Below the pieces are notes generated by a model. It saw only the letters and a program-made list of their open reading frames with translations, was not told where the DNA came from and searched no databases. A stretch of DNA of 64,000 nucleotides from Streptomyces spinosisporus (GTDB lineage: Bacteria > Actinomycetota > Actinomycetes > Streptomycetales > Streptomycetaceae). The stretch lies in the NCBI RefSeq assembly GCF_022698145.1, contig NZ_JALDAX010000014.1:1-64000 (forward strand), in the 5' to 3' direction. Shown here one piece after another: positions 38,365 through 46,511 of the stretch; position 1 is the first letter of the stretch; each line of letters opens with the position of its first letter. The position numbers and the translations under genes are program-made.

Positions 38365-39626
38365 GCGACCCCGCCGGCTCCCCGTCCACGCCCACTCCCC
38401 CACCCGGCTGCCCCGCGCATCAATCGGCGGTGCAACTGGCAGGCCTGGAGTACCAGCAGACTCCCTCGCAGTTGTACCGCACCATGCGCCGTGAGCACGG
38501 AGCGGTCGCGCCCGTGCTGCTCGACAACGACATCCCCGCCTGGCTCGTCCTCGGCTATCCCGAGGTCAGCTATGTGACCAGCCACGACGAACTGTTCGCG
38601 CGGGACTCGCGGCGTTGGAACCAGTGGGATCACATCCCGCCGGACTGGCCGTTGCTGCCGTACGTCGGCTACCAGCCCTCCGTGCTGTTCACCGAGGGCA
38701 CCGAGCACCAGCGCCGGGCCGGTGTGATCACCAAGGCGCTCGAGGGCGTGGACCAGTTCGAGCTGGCCCGCGAGTGCGAACTGATCGCGAGCCAGCTGAT
38801 CTCCTCGTTCTCCGGCAGCGGTCAGGCCGAACTCATGAGCCTGTACGCGCACGCCCTGCCGGCCCGGGCCGTGCTGTGGATGTGCGGCATGCCGCAGGAC
38901 GGCACGGACACCGAGAGCCTGGTCGACGACCTGCGGATCTCCCTGGACGCAGGGGAAGGTGACGACCCGGTCGCCGCGTACATGCGCGTCGGCGAGCGGA
39001 TCGCGCAACTCGTCAAGGAGAAGCGGGAGCGCCCCGGACCGGATGTCACTTCCCGGATGGTGCAGCACCCGGCCGGGCTCAGCGACGAGGAGATCGTGCA
39101 GGACCTGATCTCGGTCATCGCCGCGGCGCAGCAGCCGACCGCCAACTGGATCTGCAACACCCTGCGACTGCTGCTGACCGACGAACGCTTCGCCCTCGAT
39201 GTCTCCGGCGGCAGGGTCAGCGTGGGCGACGCGCTCAATGAAGTGCTGTGGCTCGACACTCCCACGCAGAACTTCATCGGCCGGTGGGCCGTGCGCGACA
39301 CCCAGCTCGGCGGGCGCCTCATCCGGGAGGGAGACTGCCTCGTCCTCGGACTCGCGGCGGCCAACACCGACCCTCAGATCTGGCCGGAATCGCACGTGGG
39401 TGCCGAGAACTCGGCGCACCTGTCCTTCAGCAACGGCGAACACCGCTGCCCCTATCCCGCACCGCTGCTGGCGGACGTGATGGCTCGTACGGCCGTGGAG
39501 ACGCTCCTCGAACGCCTCCCCGACCTCGTGCTGGCCGTCGAGCCGGAGGAACTCACCTGGCGTCCCTCGATCTGGATGCGCGGCCTGACCTCCCTGCCCG
39601 TGCAGTTCACCCCGTCCATGCACTGA
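38361..39626 (+). CDS. cvnE: Conservon CvnE: CYP157-like cytochrome P450 without the EXXR motif
   Basis: 421 residues. The haem loop FSNGEHRCPYPA carries the cysteine ligand. The K-helix, where P450s have ExxR, reads NEVLWLDTPTQN, so Trp stands in place of Arg. The same loss is known for the conservon CYP157 family. The I-helix segment VIAAAQQPTANW also lacks the usual acid-alcohol pair (AGxET/D). Substrate unknown; catalytic ability is uncertain. GTG 38361 overlaps the cvnD stop (GTGA), indicating coupled translation. Confidence 0.9.
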   Translation: MSDPAGSPSTPTPPPGCPAHQSAVQLAGLEYQQTPSQLYRTMRREHGAVAPVLLDNDIPAWLVLGYPEVSYVTSHDELFARDSRRWNQWDHIPPDWPLLPYVGYQPSVLFTEGTEHQRRAGVITKALEGVDQFELARECELIASQLISSFSGSGQAELMSLYAHALPARAVLWMCGMPQDGTDTESLVDDLRISLDAGEGDDPVAAYMRVGERIAQLVKEKRERPGPDVTSRMVQHPAGLSDEEIVQDLISVIAAAQQPTANWICNTLRLLLTDERFALDVSGGRVSVGDALNEVLWLDTPTQNFIGRWAVRDTQLGGRLIREGDCLVLGLAAANTDPQIWPESHVGAENSAHLSFSNGEHRCPYPAPLLADVMARTAVETLLERLPDLVLAVEPEELTWRPSIWMRGLTSLPVQFTPSMH

Positions 39627-39630
39627 CGTC

Positions 39631-39655
39631 CTCCCCGGCCCATGGGGCCGGGGAG
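39631..39655. terminator. Terminator between the two P450 genes
   Basis: Perfect 11-bp stem CTCCCCGGCCC / GGGCCGGGGAG with a 3-base loop, followed by TTCT on the plus strand, between convergent genes. Confidence 0.85.
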
Positions 39656-39690
39656 TTCTGCCTGCTCCCGCGCAGGCCGTGTGGGTCAGC

Positions 39691-40917
39691 TCAGACGGTG
39701 CTCGGGGTGAAACGCACCGGCAGCGACTGCGGGCCGCGAGTGAACACGCCCTGCTCGACCGGGTCGAAGCCGTCGGCGAGACGAAGGTCGGGCATGGCGT
39801 CCAGCAGTTGGTTCACGCCGGTCTCGACCTCCGCCTTGGCCAGCAGCGCACCGACGCAGAAGTGGCGGCCCAGTGCGAAGGCCAGATGGTCGGCGGCGGC
39901 CGAGAACGCCGAGGTCGTGGTGAGGTCCTGGCGGAAGATGTCGAACCGGTCGGGGTCGCGGTAGCGCTCCTCGTCGCGGTTGGCCGCGCCGATGAGGCAC
40001 GTCACTGTCGCTCCGGCCGGGATGGTGCCGCCGGAGACCTGTACGTCGGTGGCCGCCTGACGCATGATCATGTGGACGGGCGGGGTGTACCTCAGGGTCT
40101 CGGCGAACGCGGCGGGGATCAGGCTGCGGTCCTCGCGCACCGCCGCCAACTGCTCGGGGTGCATGAGCAGGTTGGCCAGGATGCTGGCAATCGCCTTGTC
40201 GGTGGTCTCGCCGCCGGCCGCGAGGAGCAGGCTGCAGAATGCCTTGATGTCCTCGTCGCTCATCCGGACGCCGTCGACCTCGGCGGCGCAGAGCGTGGAC
40301 AGCAGGTCGTCCCCGAGGTGGTCGCGGCGCTCGCGGATGATCGGGATCATGTACTCGGCGAACTCCACCCGCGTGCGCTCGCCCGCCGCGGTCACCTCCG
40401 GGTCCGCGGAGAGGTTGCCGAGGAAGGCGATGACCGCGGTGTACCAGCCGTGGAAGCGGGCGTGGTCGGCCTTGTCCAGGCCCAGCATGTCGGCGATGAC
40501 ATTGACCGGGAGCCGGGTCGCGTAGTCGTGGACGATGTCGGCGGAGCCGGTGTGCCGGAAGGCGTCGATCAGTTCGCGCGAGTTGCGCTCGATGACCGGC
40601 AGGAACTTCTCCTGCAGCTCACTGCCCCGGAACGCGGGGGCGACCAGCGCCCGGCGCACCGCGTGTTCCCGACCGCTGAGCTGCAGGATCGTCTTGCCGT
40701 GGACGGGCTCGAGCTGCCAGTTGTAGTTGTCGGTCGTGAACTCGGCCTTCTTGTCCTTGAAGACGCGCTCGACGTCCTCATAACGGGAGATGATGTAGCT
40801 CTGGGTCGCCTCGTGCCAGATCAGGGGCTCTTTCTCTCTCATCGCCGCGTAGGCGGGGTAGGGGTCAGTGGCGAATTCGGGCGAAAGGATGTCAGTAACC
40901 TGCGGGGCAGCGGACAC
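39691..40917 (-). CDS. Cytochrome P450
   Basis: 408 residues with all core motifs: I-helix LLLAAGGETTDKAIA, K-helix EXXR (AETLR), PERF-like region DPDRFDIFRQD and haem loop HLAFALGRHFCVGALLAKAE. It is therefore a normal class I bacterial P450 needing ferredoxin and reductase, neither of which is encoded here. GTG 40917 with GAGGAG at five bases is the start. It converges on the conservon P450 but does not look closely related. Substrate unknown. Confidence 0.92.
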   Translation of the reverse strand: MSAAPQVTDILSPEFATDPYPAYAAMREKEPLIWHEATQSYIISRYEDVERVFKDKKAEFTTDNYNWQLEPVHGKTILQLSGREHAVRRALVAPAFRGSELQEKFLPVIERNSRELIDAFRHTGSADIVHDYATRLPVNVIADMLGLDKADHARFHGWYTAVIAFLGNLSADPEVTAAGERTRVEFAEYMIPIIRERRDHLGDDLLSTLCAAEVDGVRMSDEDIKAFCSLLLAAGGETTDKAIASILANLLMHPEQLAAVREDRSLIPAAFAETLRYTPPVHMIMRQAATDVQVSGGTIPAGATVTCLIGAANRDEERYRDPDRFDIFRQDLTTTSAFSAAADHLAFALGRHFCVGALLAKAEVETGVNQLLDAMPDLRLADGFDPVEQGVFTRGPQSLPVRFTPSTV

Positions 40918-41173
40918 GGGACTCCTCGAAGTAGATGCCGACGCTCAGACACCACATTAATGATCTTCCGATGGCTTAAACACGGCCATTCCTGGCCGAA
41001 GTTCAGAGTGCAGGCAACGGTGCTCCGTGCAGCCGGCTCGGGCCTCGTGTCTCGTCGGCCACCACGACATCTGTCGACCGAGTGCCCTCGGCCGTACGAC
41101 AGCTGACGCTCGCCCGCCGTTCCCCGTGGTCCTGGCATTCGGCCGAGACCCGCCTTTCGGCTCTGGGAGATCC

Positions 41174-41616
41174 ATGAATCAGGAGCACACGACGACACTG
41201 CCCGGCTTCCCGGCCGAGTACGCCCGAGCGCTGGTGTGGGAGCAGCACTGCTGCCTTCCGCTCGACCCGGACACCCGCGTCGACGCGTTGTGGCGCTACG
41301 CCGAAGCGGGCGCCTCCTTCGTATCGGTGAACGTGGGCTACGCGCCCCACGACGTGGCCGACACGATCAAGGTACTGTCCGCGTTCCGCCGTCACGTGCT
41401 CACGAACCCTGACCGCTACGTGATGGCCGACTCGGCCGACGACGTTCGCCGCGCCAAGGCCACCGGGCGTCTCGCGATCGCGTTCGATCTTGAGGACACG
41501 CGCCCGCTGGGCGGGCGCATCGACACCGTGCAGACCTACTACGACCTCGGTGTCCGGACCATGCTGCTCACGTACAACCAGCGCAACGCCGCTGGTTCGG
41601 GATGCCACGACGACTC
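41174..41616 (+). pseudogene. Truncated membrane dipeptidase (peptidase M19)
   Basis: About 148 codons matching the N-terminal part of renal-dipeptidase-like enzymes: ALVWEQHCCLPLDPDTRVDA, ATGRLAIAFDLEDTRPLGG, LGVRTMLLTYNQRNAAGSGC. The normal protein has about 350-380 residues; after GCHDD the similarity stops and the frame runs into the terminator and antisense of the next gene. The first metal-site motif, normally HxD, is replaced by EQHCC. Most metal ligands are missing, so no activity is expected. Confidence 0.7.
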
Positions 41617-41626
41617 AGCCGAAAAG

Positions 41627-41659
41627 GGCGGCCGGCCAAGTCCTTCTTGGCCGACCGCC
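41627..41659 (-). terminator. Terminator of the oxidoreductase gene
   Basis: 14-bp stem with one mismatch (GGCGGCCGGCCAAG with its near-complement) and a 5-base loop, followed on the minus strand by CCCTTTTC, a good intrinsic terminator. Confidence 0.8.
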
Positions 41660-41707
41660 GGTGTCGCTCACAGTGACGGACATGACCGCCGACTGGACCC
41701 ACTCCTG

Positions 41708-42673
41708 TCAATCAATCCTGACCACGTACTTTCCCCGCACCCCGCCCGCCTCCAGTGCACGGTGTGCCGCCGCTGTCTCCTCCAGCGGGAAGATCCTGTC
41801 CACCGCCGGCCGCAGCTTTCCCTCCGTCACCTGGCGGGCAAGGTCGTCAAATTGGGCACGCCCGGGGTTGCCGCTGAAGAAGCGCACCCGACCCCGTCCG
41901 TGAACCGAGCTGGCCGCGATGTAGCCCAGCGAGGCGACGGGCCGCTTCATGTCGACGGCGACGGCAACCATGCGTCCGCCGGGTTTCAACATCCGCCGTA
42001 CGGTGGGCAGATCGCTGCCCGCTGCGTCGAGGACCACGTCGAACAGCCCCAATTCCGCGGGCTGCACGGTCCGGTGGTCGATGGTGTGCTGTGCTCCGAG
42101 TGCACGGACGAAATCGAGGTTGGCGGCGCGGGCCATGGCGGTGACCTCGGCACCGTACGCCTGCCCGAGCTGGACGGCGGCATTGCCGACGCCACCCGCC
42201 GCGCCCCGTACGAGCAGCCGTTCGCCGGGGCGCAGGGCGGCCTTGTCGCGCAGGGCCGTGACGGCCGTGGTGGCCACCACCGGAAGCGCGACGGCCTCCA
42301 CGATGTCCAGCCCGTCCGGGACACGGCCGAACTGCCCGGGCCGTACCGCCACGTACTCGGCGGCGCTGCCCGAAGTGGAGCGGCCCAGGAAGCCCCACAC
42401 CTGTTCGCCGACCGCGACACCGGTCACGCCGGTGCCGAGGGCTGCGACCTCACCGGTGAAGTCCAGTCCCACGCGCTGCGGGAACTTGCGGCCGGTGACG
42501 AGCCGGAACCCACCGGAACGGACCGTCGTGTCGCTGCCGTTGACACTGAACGCACGCACGCGCACGAGGACTTCGCCGGGCCCCGGTTCGGGACGCGGCA
42601 CCCGTCCCACATACAGGACGTCCGGCCCGCCGTAGCGGTCGAACAGTACGGCCTTCATCGTGCGGTCGCTCAT
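41708..42673 (-). CDS. NADPH:quinone oxidoreductase-like MDR protein
   Basis: 321 residues, zinc-free medium-chain dehydrogenase/reductase type. N-terminal GroES-like part (MKAVLFDRYGGPDVL, RVGLDFTGEVAALG) and Rossmann motif RLLVRGAAGGVGNAAVQLG; it ends AAHRALEAGGVRGKYVVRI. It probably reduces quinones or enones with NADPH. ATG 42673 has a GGTGAG site. The divergent TetR gene and a palindrome in the shared promoter make it the likely target of that repressor. Confidence 0.9.
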   Translation of the reverse strand: MSDRTMKAVLFDRYGGPDVLYVGRVPRPEPGPGEVLVRVRAFSVNGSDTTVRSGGFRLVTGRKFPQRVGLDFTGEVAALGTGVTGVAVGEQVWGFLGRSTSGSAAEYVAVRPGQFGRVPDGLDIVEAVALPVVATTAVTALRDKAALRPGERLLVRGAAGGVGNAAVQLGQAYGAEVTAMARAANLDFVRALGAQHTIDHRTVQPAELGLFDVVLDAAGSDLPTVRRMLKPGGRMVAVAVDMKRPVASLGYIAASSVHGRGRVRFFSGNPGRAQFDDLARQVTEGKLRPAVDRIFPLEETAAAHRALEAGGVRGKYVVRID

Positions 42674-42734
42674 CGTTGCGTTCTCACCTTCGTCACCAGT
42701 GGCTGCGGAGATCGTTCGCCCAGCGTAGGCTGGT

Positions 42735-42756
42735 AAACGGACGATGCCGTCCACTT
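42735..42756. promoter_or_regulatory. Likely TetR operator in the divergent promoter
   Basis: Imperfect palindrome with arms AAACGGAC and GTCCACTT (6 of 8 pairs) around GATGCC, between the MDR gene and its divergent TetR gene. It resembles the AAGTGGACG...CGTCCACTT sites of this TetR subfamily. Confidence 0.6.
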
Positions 42757-42777
42757 AGGCGGAGGTGAGAAGAAGCG

Positions 42778-43458
42778 GTGCCGGAATCCTCTCGGATCGC
42801 GAAGCAGGACCATCTGCGGGCCGACGCCCGGCGCAATCTGCAGCGCATCCTCTCGGCAGCCCGCGCGGTCTTCGCGGAGCACGGCATCGACGCGCCCATG
42901 GCGACCGTGGCGCGACGTGCGGGGGTCGGTGTGGCCACGCTGTACCGGCGCTTCCCGACGCGGGACGACCTCGTACGGGCCGCGTTCGCGCACCAGATGG
43001 ACACGTGCGCCCAAACCCTCACCGAGGCGCTGGCCGACCCCGATCCGTGGCAGGGCTTCCAGCGGCTGGTCGAGACGGTCTGCGAAGTGCAGCGGGAGGA
43101 ACGGGGCTTCCCAGCCGCGTTCCTCGCGGCCTTCCCGGACAGCACGCAGGCACACGCGGACGTGCGCGAGCGGATCGAGCGGGAGCTGGTGACCCTGATC
43201 CGCAGGGCTCAGGCGGCTGGCACACTGCGAGCCGACTTCCACCCGTCGGACCTTGCCGTGGGCCTGTTGGCTCACTGCAGTCTGGTCACCGCACTGCCGG
43301 GTGACAGCGCGGCGTCCCGGCGCCTGGTGGCGTACTTGCTCCAGTCGTTTCGCGCGGATGCGGCCCACGAGCCACTGCCCACGCCGAGCACGCTGTCACT
43401 GCGCGACCTCCCGCTGGCGGCCGGCGACACCCGGGGGCATCGACCCTCCGGGTCCTGA
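42778..43458 (+). CDS. TetR-family regulator (SbtR-like C-terminus)
   Basis: 226 residues. Helix-turn-helix: ILSAARAVFAEHGIDAPMAT then RRAGVGVATLYRRFPTRDDLV. C-terminal part (ERIERELVTLIRRAQAAGTL, DLAVGLLAHCSLVTAL) as in regulators of neighbouring reductases. GTG 42778 is the start; a GGAGG lies about 12 bases upstream. Probably represses itself and the divergent quinone-oxidoreductase-like gene. Confidence 0.9.
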   Translation: MPESSRIAKQDHLRADARRNLQRILSAARAVFAEHGIDAPMATVARRAGVGVATLYRRFPTRDDLVRAAFAHQMDTCAQTLTEALADPDPWQGFQRLVETVCEVQREERGFPAAFLAAFPDSTQAHADVRERIERELVTLIRRAQAAGTLRADFHPSDLAVGLLAHCSLVTALPGDSAASRRLVAYLLQSFRADAAHEPLPTPSTLSLRDLPLAAGDTRGHRPSGS

Positions 43459-43543
43459 CACGGAGCAGCGGAGACGTCCCCAGGTCAGCAGCCCTGGCAA
43501 CTCTCCGCCCGTCATTCTCGGTCACTGCACCGGTGGTTCGCCC

Positions 43544-43579
43544 CTCCCGCCGTGGAGGAACATCGCACCACGGCGGGAG
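43544..43579. terminator. Convergent-gene terminator
   Basis: Perfect 12-bp stem CTCCCGCCGTGG / CCACGGCGGGAG with a 12-base loop between the TetR and lipoprotein genes. Confidence 0.75.
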
Positions 43580-43608
43580 CCGACTCGTCGCAACGGCCTT
43601 CGGAATGC

Positions 43609-44166
43609 TTACGGCTTGGAGCCGTTCATGATGTTGGCGATCGGTCCGATCAGGAACCACTTGCCGTCGACGCCCTGGCCCTTGATCTGGTTGGGAGCGG
43701 TGTCGCCCTTGTAGTAGTAGAGCGGGTGCCCACCGTAGGTGACCTGCTTCGTGCCGTCCGTGCGCGTGATGGTGCCGACGTTGCTCGGCACGGTGTACTT
43801 GCCGGTCACGGTCACAGGCTTGGTCGTCGTGAGCGGAGGCCACTCCTTGGCGCACGCGTCGTAGCAGTTGGACGCCGTCTTCTTGTCCTTGGTGTTCAGG
43901 TACAGCGTGCGTCCGGCCGGGTCGGTGAGCCAGATGCCCGCGCTGCCCTTCGCGGTCTTCAGGACGAGCTTCGACCCCGAGTCGGCCGAGTCCGGCGCCG
44001 CCGAGGCCGTCTTCGAGTCGGACCCGGCCGAAGTCGTCGCCGCGGAGGACTTCTTCGCATCGGAGGACGAGGAGTCGTCGGAGCTGCTGCACGCCGCCGC
44101 GAACGTCGCCAAGGCGGCGAGGGAGAGGCTGAGGCCGATCGTCCGCAGTGAAGTCTTGTGAAGCAT
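43609..44166 (-). CDS. SCO0930-family lipoprotein (COG4315)
   Basis: 185 residues. Lipobox FAAAC in the signal peptide, a Ser/Asp/Lys-rich linker of about 40 residues, then two COG4315 repeats: LTDPAGRTLYLNTKDKKTAS with NCYDACAKEWPPL, and VTYGGHPLYYYKGDTAPNQI. The repeats are thought to be small beta-domains at the outer face of the membrane; the function is unknown. The promoter carries the GAACATTC/TTGACT composite. The molybdoenzyme gene on the same strand lies upstream, ending 120 bases before this start. Confidence 0.88.
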   Translation of the reverse strand: MLHKTSLRTIGLSLSLAALATFAAACSSSDDSSSSDAKKSSAATTSAGSDSKTASAAPDSADSGSKLVLKTAKGSAGIWLTDPAGRTLYLNTKDKKTASNCYDACAKEWPPLTTTKPVTVTGKYTVPSNVGTITRTDGTKQVTYGGHPLYYYKGDTAPNQIKGQGVDGKWFLIGPIANIMNGSKP

Positions 44167-44175
44167 GATCACCCT

Positions 44176-44241
44176 TATATGTAGCGTTCGATACACATGG
44201 AACATAATGCGCCTCTGGGTCAGAGTCAAGACCGAACATTC
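44176..44241 (-). promoter_or_regulatory. Operator-promoter of the lipoprotein gene
   Basis: On the minus strand: GAATGTTC (44241-44234), GGTC, TTGACT (44229-44224), 17 bases, TATGTT (44206-44201). The inverted repeat TGTAGCGTTCGATACA at 44180-44195 contains GAACGCTA exactly 52 bp from the first operator, so it may be its degenerate partner. It also resembles the element at 47954. Confidence 0.7.
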
Positions 44242-44285
44242 TGTCTCGCTAGCCCATGGGCGTCTGCGGGCCCGAAGGGCCCCGG

Positions 44286-45932
44286 TCAGGAAACCTTGAC
44301 GGTGATGCTGTGGTGACCCGTGGCGCCGTTCGGCACCACGCCCTGGACGGCCGACGTCTGCACCGCGCCCGTCCCGTCGGTCGCGCGCACCTTGACCTTG
44401 TGCGAGCCCTTGGGCGCGTTCGCCCACTCGTACGACCACTGCCGCCAGGTGTCCGGCGTGTCCGACGCCGCCAGCTTCGCCTCCCGCCAGGGCCCGTTGT
44501 CGATCTGCACCTCCACGGCGGCGACGCCGCGGTGGGTGGCCCAGGCCGTACCGGCGAGCACCACGGTCCCTGCCGGAACCGTCGCCCCGCTCTTCGGTAC
44601 GTCGATGCGGGACGCGGTCTTGACCGGAGCCTCCGGCGAATAGCCACGCGGCGTCCAGTACGCGTCGGACTTGGCGAACGTGGTGATGTCCAGGTCGGTC
44701 ACCCACTTCGTCGCCGAGACGTATCCATACAGACCAGGAATCAGCATCCGGCACGGGAAGCCGTGCTTGACCGGCAGCGCCTCACCGTTCATCGCGACCG
44801 CCAGCATCGCCTGCCTGCCGTCGAGCACCGCTTCGACCGGCGACCCGATCGTCAGCCCGTCGACCGACTTGGAGAGGATCATGTCCGCCCCGCGCTGGAC
44901 GCCGGCGCGGCGCAGCAGCGGCGCCAACGGCGTGCCGAGCCAGCGCGCGTTGCCGACGTACGGTCCGCCCACCTCGTTCGACACACAGGTCAGGGTCAGA
45001 TCGTGTTCCTCGAACCTGTAGGAGAGCAGCTCGTCGAAGGTGATCTCGAACGGGCGGTCCACCATGCCGTGAATCTTCAACTTCCAGTCCCGCGGGTCCA
45101 CATGAGGGAGCGCGAGCGCCGTGTCGACACGGTAGAACTCAGAGGTCGGGGTGAAGAACGGTCCGAGCCCGGGCACCTTCGGGTGGACCGAGGCGGGCGG
45201 CTTCGGCAGCACCTTCGCGGGCTTCGGCAGCACCACCTTCGCACGCGCGTCGGCGACGTTGTAGCGCTTCTTGATCCACGCGTTGCCGCCGTATCCGACC
45301 GCCAGCGCGCCCACGGCCGTGCCCAGCGTGCCGACGACGAATCGGCGCCTCTCGGTCTGCTTGGCGGCAGAGTCCGATTCCTTCAGCGACATGACCGTCA
45401 GCCACCACAGGGCCGCCGCCGCGACAAGTCCGGCGAGCAGCGAGGGAAGCAGCCAACTCGTCTCCGCGACCGGTCGCGTGACCGCGACGGTCGCACCGAC
45501 GACGCCGAATACCGCGGTCAGAATGCCGGCAAGGATCAGCCGTGTGCGGGCCAGGACACCGTCGATGGCCGCCAGCAACGCCAGCGTCGTGTAGACGCCG
45601 ATGAGCAGCACGGTCTTGTCATTGCTGCCGAAGTTGCGAATCGCGAACTGCTCGAGCCATGTGGGCGTGATGCTGATCGCCCAGTTCCCGGCCGCTGTCA
45701 CGGGCGCGGACGCTTCTCCCGTGACCACCGCGACCAGTTCACCGACCGCGAGCCCCGCGCCACCGGCCACCAGGCCGATGAGCGCCCCGCGGGCGATCCC
45801 TCCGAGGCGGGATGCCCCGCGTGTCCTGGGCGAGATGGACACTACGCCCTGCTGTGCCTCCTCTTCCTCCGGATCCGGCGCGGGACTGTCTGCCGCCCCG
45901 CCCTCCGCACCGCCGGTTTGCTGCTCGGTCAT
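44286..45932 (-). CDS. Membrane-anchored molybdopterin oxidoreductase (sulfite oxidase family)
   Basis: 548 residues. N-terminal half has about four or five membrane helices (GALIGLVAGGAGLAVGELVA, LIGVYTTLALLAAIDGVLA). The second half is the sulfite-oxidase Moco domain: LTCVSNEVGGPYVGNARWLG with the molybdenum-binding cysteine, MNGEALPVKHGFPCRMLIPG and YGYVSATKWVTDLD, followed by a Mo-co dimerisation domain ending GHHSITVKVS. The haem domain of animal enzymes is absent. ATG 45932 has GGAGA upstream. The electron acceptor is unknown; actinobacteria commonly carry this architecture. Confidence 0.9.
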   Translation of the reverse strand: MTEQQTGGAEGGAADSPAPDPEEEEAQQGVVSISPRTRGASRLGGIARGALIGLVAGGAGLAVGELVAVVTGEASAPVTAAGNWAISITPTWLEQFAIRNFGSNDKTVLLIGVYTTLALLAAIDGVLARTRLILAGILTAVFGVVGATVAVTRPVAETSWLLPSLLAGLVAAAALWWLTVMSLKESDSAAKQTERRRFVVGTLGTAVGALAVGYGGNAWIKKRYNVADARAKVVLPKPAKVLPKPPASVHPKVPGLGPFFTPTSEFYRVDTALALPHVDPRDWKLKIHGMVDRPFEITFDELLSYRFEEHDLTLTCVSNEVGGPYVGNARWLGTPLAPLLRRAGVQRGADMILSKSVDGLTIGSPVEAVLDGRQAMLAVAMNGEALPVKHGFPCRMLIPGLYGYVSATKWVTDLDITTFAKSDAYWTPRGYSPEAPVKTASRIDVPKSGATVPAGTVVLAGTAWATHRGVAAVEVQIDNGPWREAKLAASDTPDTWRQWSYEWANAPKGSHKVKVRATDGTGAVQTSAVQGVVPNGATGHHSITVKVS

Positions 45933-46019
45933 GTGTTCTCCGTCAAGGTAGTGACACGGCACGGGAGGACCCGGCCGGTTGATGTGAGGTCGGCGACGAC
46001 GTACGAAGACGTGGTCATC

Positions 46020-46295
46020 TCAGGCCGCCTGACTGAGGCGGCCCAGGCGCAGCGCCGAGACGAGCAAGGAGACCCCTCCGAGAACGGCGTAGCCGCCGAC
46101 ATGGGTCAGCCTCGGACCCGAGGCGGACGCCCTCACCATGAACTGCGCCCCGACCAGCACGGACATGCCACCGCTGAGCATCATCGGCCACTGGCCGGCG
46201 AATGCGAACCGTACGAGATGCGGCCGGCGCGGAGTTGGCGCCAGTCCGTCGGCGACCGCGGCTGGGTCAGCGGCGGGCGAGTCGAGGGTGGTCAC
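46020..46295 (-). pseudogene. Internally deleted copy of the 63234-63791 membrane protein
   Basis: 91 codons, GTG start. Its first 33 residues (MTTLDSPAADP..., HLVRFAFA) and its last 58 (GQWPMMLSGGMSVLVGAQF, GGYAVLGG, LLVSALRLGR) match both ends of the 185-residue protein encoded at 63234-63791, while about 120 central residues with several membrane helices are missing. The junction is in frame (FAFA|GQWPM). The upstream DNA holds the same twin-operator promoter as its paralogue. A small two-helix protein could still be made, so it may not be strictly dead. Confidence 0.75.
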
Positions 46296-46409
46296 GATGA
46301 TCCCTTTGCGCGATGGCGACGAGAGAGGGGCGACTCGTCAGGTGATGCCACGGTCGGCTTCGTCCGCGCGCGGGCACGTTCGGAGGGACCGTGGACTTCC
46401 GGTTAGACT

Positions 46410-46469
46410 GAACGTTCTATCTCTACCTAGCATCACGGTTCTCTCCACACCTGTCAAGAAAGAACGTTC
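46410..46469 (-). promoter_or_regulatory. Twin-operator promoter (GAACGTTC type)
   Basis: On the minus strand: GAACGTTC (46469-46462), four bases, TTGACA (46457-46452), 17 bases, GATGCT (46434-46429), then GAACGTTC (46417-46410). Operator spacing is 52 bp. The layout matches the promoter at 63907-63966 almost position for position. Confidence 0.8.
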
Positions 46470-46511
46470 TCTCCTAATCCCGTAGGATCGCGCCGATCCC
46501 CCACCGCGTCC

